DNA from: Singulisphaera sp. GP187
Lineage (GTDB): Bacteria > Planctomycetota > Phycisphaerae > Phycisphaerales > SM1A02
Reading direction: 5' to 3'
DNA: 7,778 bases
Assembly: GCA_945896765.1 (NCBI GenBank)
Contig: CAMDEL010000067.1
Coordinates: forward strand, 1-7,778
The position numbers and the translations under genes are program-made. Shown piece by piece: positions 6,341-7,778 of this stretch; the first letter of the stretch is position 1, and each line of letters opens with the position of its first letter. The notes under the pieces were generated by a model. It did no database searches. It saw only the letters and a list, made by a program, of their open reading frames with translations, and was not told the DNA's origin.

Positions 6341-7099
6341 TTACTGACTTGGCGGGACTGGCGGAGTTGCCTTCTTCGATTTCTTCGACCCTGCATTCTT
6401 CGCCATGGTCGCAGCATTCGCTGCTGTAATCGCAGCCGCTGCATCCGCCTTGCGCTGTTCCGCGGCTTTCAATTCTGCGGCCTTTAATTCAGCGGCGATT
6501 CGTAATTCTTCTTTGTTCACCTCCGCGTTGAGTTGCTCTGAAACTCGCACATGAGTCCCGATAATTGGCATGGTCTGAACTGCAAATGGCTTCACTGCAA
6601 TATCTGTGCAATTTTCATATTGCCATCGAAACACAGCGAGAGTCTTTGGATGAATCTCTGCCATCAGAGTCATGTACGCCTTATCAAACGCCACTCCTTG
6701 CATCGCCGAGAATCGTTCGACAGTTGCCGAGTCATCTGCCGTCATACTTGTGGGCAAAGTGAAAGATTGTTCTTTGGCGATTTTGGAAATGATCACTTGA
6801 ATCGCAGTATGGTTTGCCGCCATACGCTGGCCGAAGTCTTTCACGCTTTGCGCTTCGGCAATTTGCATGGCAAGTTTTCCCATCTTGATTTCAAAGAGAT
6901 CAGTTCTTGCCGTTGATTGCAGGAACGCTTCAGGTTTCATTGAGTTATCAACGACGGGTGCGATTGTTGGCTGGACTGTCGCGACGGGGGTGATGGCCTC
7001 GGCCGGAGCAATCTTTTGTGCTTTCTTGCATCCTGACAAAGCGCACAGTTGCAGAAGAACGAGAGACGCAAAAATTCCCAGTCGTGAGTTGGTGTGCAT
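6341..7099 (-). CDS. DUF4142 family lipoprotein with Ala/Lys-rich C-terminal tail
   Basis: The 252-residue protein has a lipoprotein signal peptide with the lipobox LSGC (lipidated Cys24), so it should be anchored in a membrane and face the periplasm. A Pro/Ala/Thr-rich spacer (25-55) leads into a DUF4142 domain at about 56-192. Visible family features are FLQSTARTDLFEIKMGKLA, VKDFGQRMAANHT (His97), GVAFDKAYMTLMAEIH (His150) and a late MPIIGTHVRVSEQL helix. DUF4142 is a helical-bundle family, common in Gram-negative bacteria, often exported and of unknown biochemical role. The last 60 residues are an unusual extension: two ELKAA repeats, an Ala-rich stretch, then a lysine-rich KKSKK and a PPVPPSQ end. 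The extension may be a helical arm or a contact with cell wall or nucleic acid (inference). The gene is a single unit, convergent with the preceding gene and divergent from the next. Its ribosome site is weak. Confidence 0.9.
   Translation of the reverse strand: MHTNSRLGIFASLVLLQLCALSGCKKAQKIAPAEAITPVATVQPTIAPVVDNSMKPEAFLQSTARTDLFEIKMGKLAMQIAEAQSVKDFGQRMAANHTAIQVIISKIAKEQSFTLPTSMTADDSATVERFSAMQGVAFDKAYMTLMAEIHPKTLAVFRWQYENCTDIAVKPFAVQTMPIIGTHVRVSEQLNAEVNKEELRIAAELKAAELKAAEQRKADAAAAITAANAATMAKNAGSKKSKKATPPVPPSQ
6465..6494 (-). repeat. 15-base imperfect tandem duplication inside the DUF4142 gene
   Basis: The units at 6465-6479 and 6480-6494 differ at only a few bases and encode the repeated AELKA steps in the C-terminal tail. 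The phase of 15 bases keeps the frame, so the copy number could vary without breaking the gene. Confidence 0.65.
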
Positions 7100-7317
7100 T
7101 CAAGTCCAAGCGTATCGACCGCAACGCCTTCGAGTGTGAGCATTGCATTTAGTTCAGATTGTGTTCAGGCGACTAAGGACTGAGATAAGGAATGAGAGAA
7201 GTTTGGATGAAAAGCACGACAAAAACGTGCTTCTTGCTGTCACGGGTTCATGTGTAAACTTCTATGACTTCTTTTTGACGGTGATTCATCAACTTTTATT
7301 GAAAGAAAACGAACTCT
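7100..7317. promoter_or_regulatory. Divergent intergenic region between lipoprotein and coiled-coil genes
   Basis: This 218-base gap separates two divergent starts and must contain promoters for both. On the plus strand, TTGACG (7275-7280) is a fair -35 hexamer, and TATTGA (7297-7302) lies 16 bases downstream as a weak -10, which would give a very short leader. No good promoter is evident for the minus-strand gene. No RNA gene, terminator or convincing small coding region was recognised here. Confidence 0.35.
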
Positions 7318-7778
7318 ATGCAAATCAAGAAACTCTCATTCATTTCCACGCTCTCTTTGGTGAGCGCATTTCTGTGTGTAAATTGTGTGACTGCTGAAGT
7401 TCCAGCCCAAGCTCCGGCCGGCACTGCTGCTCAGGCGAGCGAGCAGAAGACAGAATTGAAAGAACTTCGAACAGAGGCTGAGATTCGAAATGAAAAGTTG
7501 GCGGCGGAACTTGCATCCTTGAAAGCGGAAATTGATCGACTGCGGACGGAAGGTCAACTTGCCGAGCAGAAGCAAGCGCAAGCGCTTCAACAAGTGATGT
7601 TGGAAAAAGGAAAGCTGGAGGCAGAACTTGCGCTATTGAATGCGAAGGAGACGAGTGCATCTGCACCAGATCGATCCAAGATCGAGACGCTGCAACGCGC
7701 GCAGAAGTTGCGCGATGCTCAACTCGGTGACGAACTCTCTGGCTTGTCCGCGGAACAGATTCGTATGAAACAGGGACT
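7318..7778 (+). CDS. Exported coiled-coil protein, N-terminal fragment
   Basis: The gene starts at ATG 7318 and is still open at the right edge after 153 codons. It begins with MQIKKLSFISTLSLVSAFLC, a good signal peptide with two lysines; cleavage probably falls near VTAE. A cysteine pair in the signal region (CVNC) could be read as a poor lipobox, but I prefer ordinary cleavage. An Ala/Pro-rich spacer is followed by a long charged heptad-like region (residues about 43-110, with ELKELRTEAE, KLAAELASLKAEIDRL and KLEAELALLNAKE), which should form a coiled coil. A second helical stretch (KIETLQRAQKLRDAQLGDEL) runs toward the edge. Exported coiled-coil headers of this type occur before ClpP/SppA-like protease domains and in structural envelope proteins, but the defining C-terminal part is outside the window, so I do not assign a function. 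The preceding GAAAG is a weak ribosome site. Confidence 0.82.
   Translation, partial: MQIKKLSFISTLSLVSAFLCVNCVTAEVPAQAPAGTAAQASEQKTELKELRTEAEIRNEKLAAELASLKAEIDRLRTEGQLAEQKQAQALQQVMLEKGKLEAELALLNAKETSASAPDRSKIETLQRAQKLRDAQLGDELSGLSAEQIRMKQG

Noticed and set aside
7143..7397. Open frame of 84 codons crossing the divergent intergenic region
   Set aside because: It overlaps the start of the coiled-coil gene in another frame, has no ribosome site or recognisable domain, and its composition looks non-coding.
1..7778. Mobile elements, tRNA or rRNA genes
   Set aside because: No transposase or integrase coding sequence, terminal inverted repeats, tRNA cloverleaf or rRNA signature was recognised by reading both strands.

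Overview
The window reads as an ordinary chromosomal stretch of a Gram-negative-type bacterium, most likely a planctomycete near the Phycisphaerae. The main reason is two adjacent exported proteins carrying short dockerin-like calcium-binding repeats that end in a 'WG.C' signature, in a style common in that group. Supporting points are near-even base composition, few clear Shine-Dalgarno sites, a mixture of signalling and secreted proteins, and genes that mostly stand alone. The lineage is an inference; no rRNA, tRNA or ribosomal protein gene is present to test it.

Layout. On the minus strand, 1-1625 holds two genes: a membrane-anchored, urea/amide-type (UrtA-like) periplasmic binding protein and, overlapping it by ATGA, the start of a membrane sensor that runs off the left edge. 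No transporter permease or ATPase is visible, so the pair looks like a ligand receptor plus signal transducer. Divergent from it (1748-3109, plus) is a PAS-PAS-GGDEF diguanylate cyclase. Its first PAS domain has the LOV-type cysteine loop and the two flavin-contacting asparagines, but lacks some other LOV residues.

From 3211 to 6210 lie two secreted proteins, each ended by its own strong intrinsic terminator. The first is a repeat protein that looks like a 7-8 blade beta-propeller with a C-terminal two-repeat dockerin. The second is a beta-rich protein with one dockerin repeat at its N-terminus, a glycine-rich linker, and an ELDLFE motif that matches the catalytic ExDxxE signature of clan GH-B glycoside hydrolases (GH7/GH16). 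A 130-base AT-rich leader with small direct and inverted repeats precedes it.

The right end has a minus-strand DUF4142 lipoprotein with an Ala/Lys-rich tail and, divergent from it, the N-terminal part of an exported coiled-coil protein cut by the window edge.

Together the genes suggest a surface- or particle-associated bacterium that senses small nitrogenous ligands and perhaps light or redox state, signals through cyclic-di-GMP, and exports dockerin-bearing proteins that may act on or bind polysaccharide. The links between these modules are inferred from proximity only. The best candidates for something new are the LOV-like cyclase, the receptor-sensor pair, and the putative GH-B-like dockerin protein.
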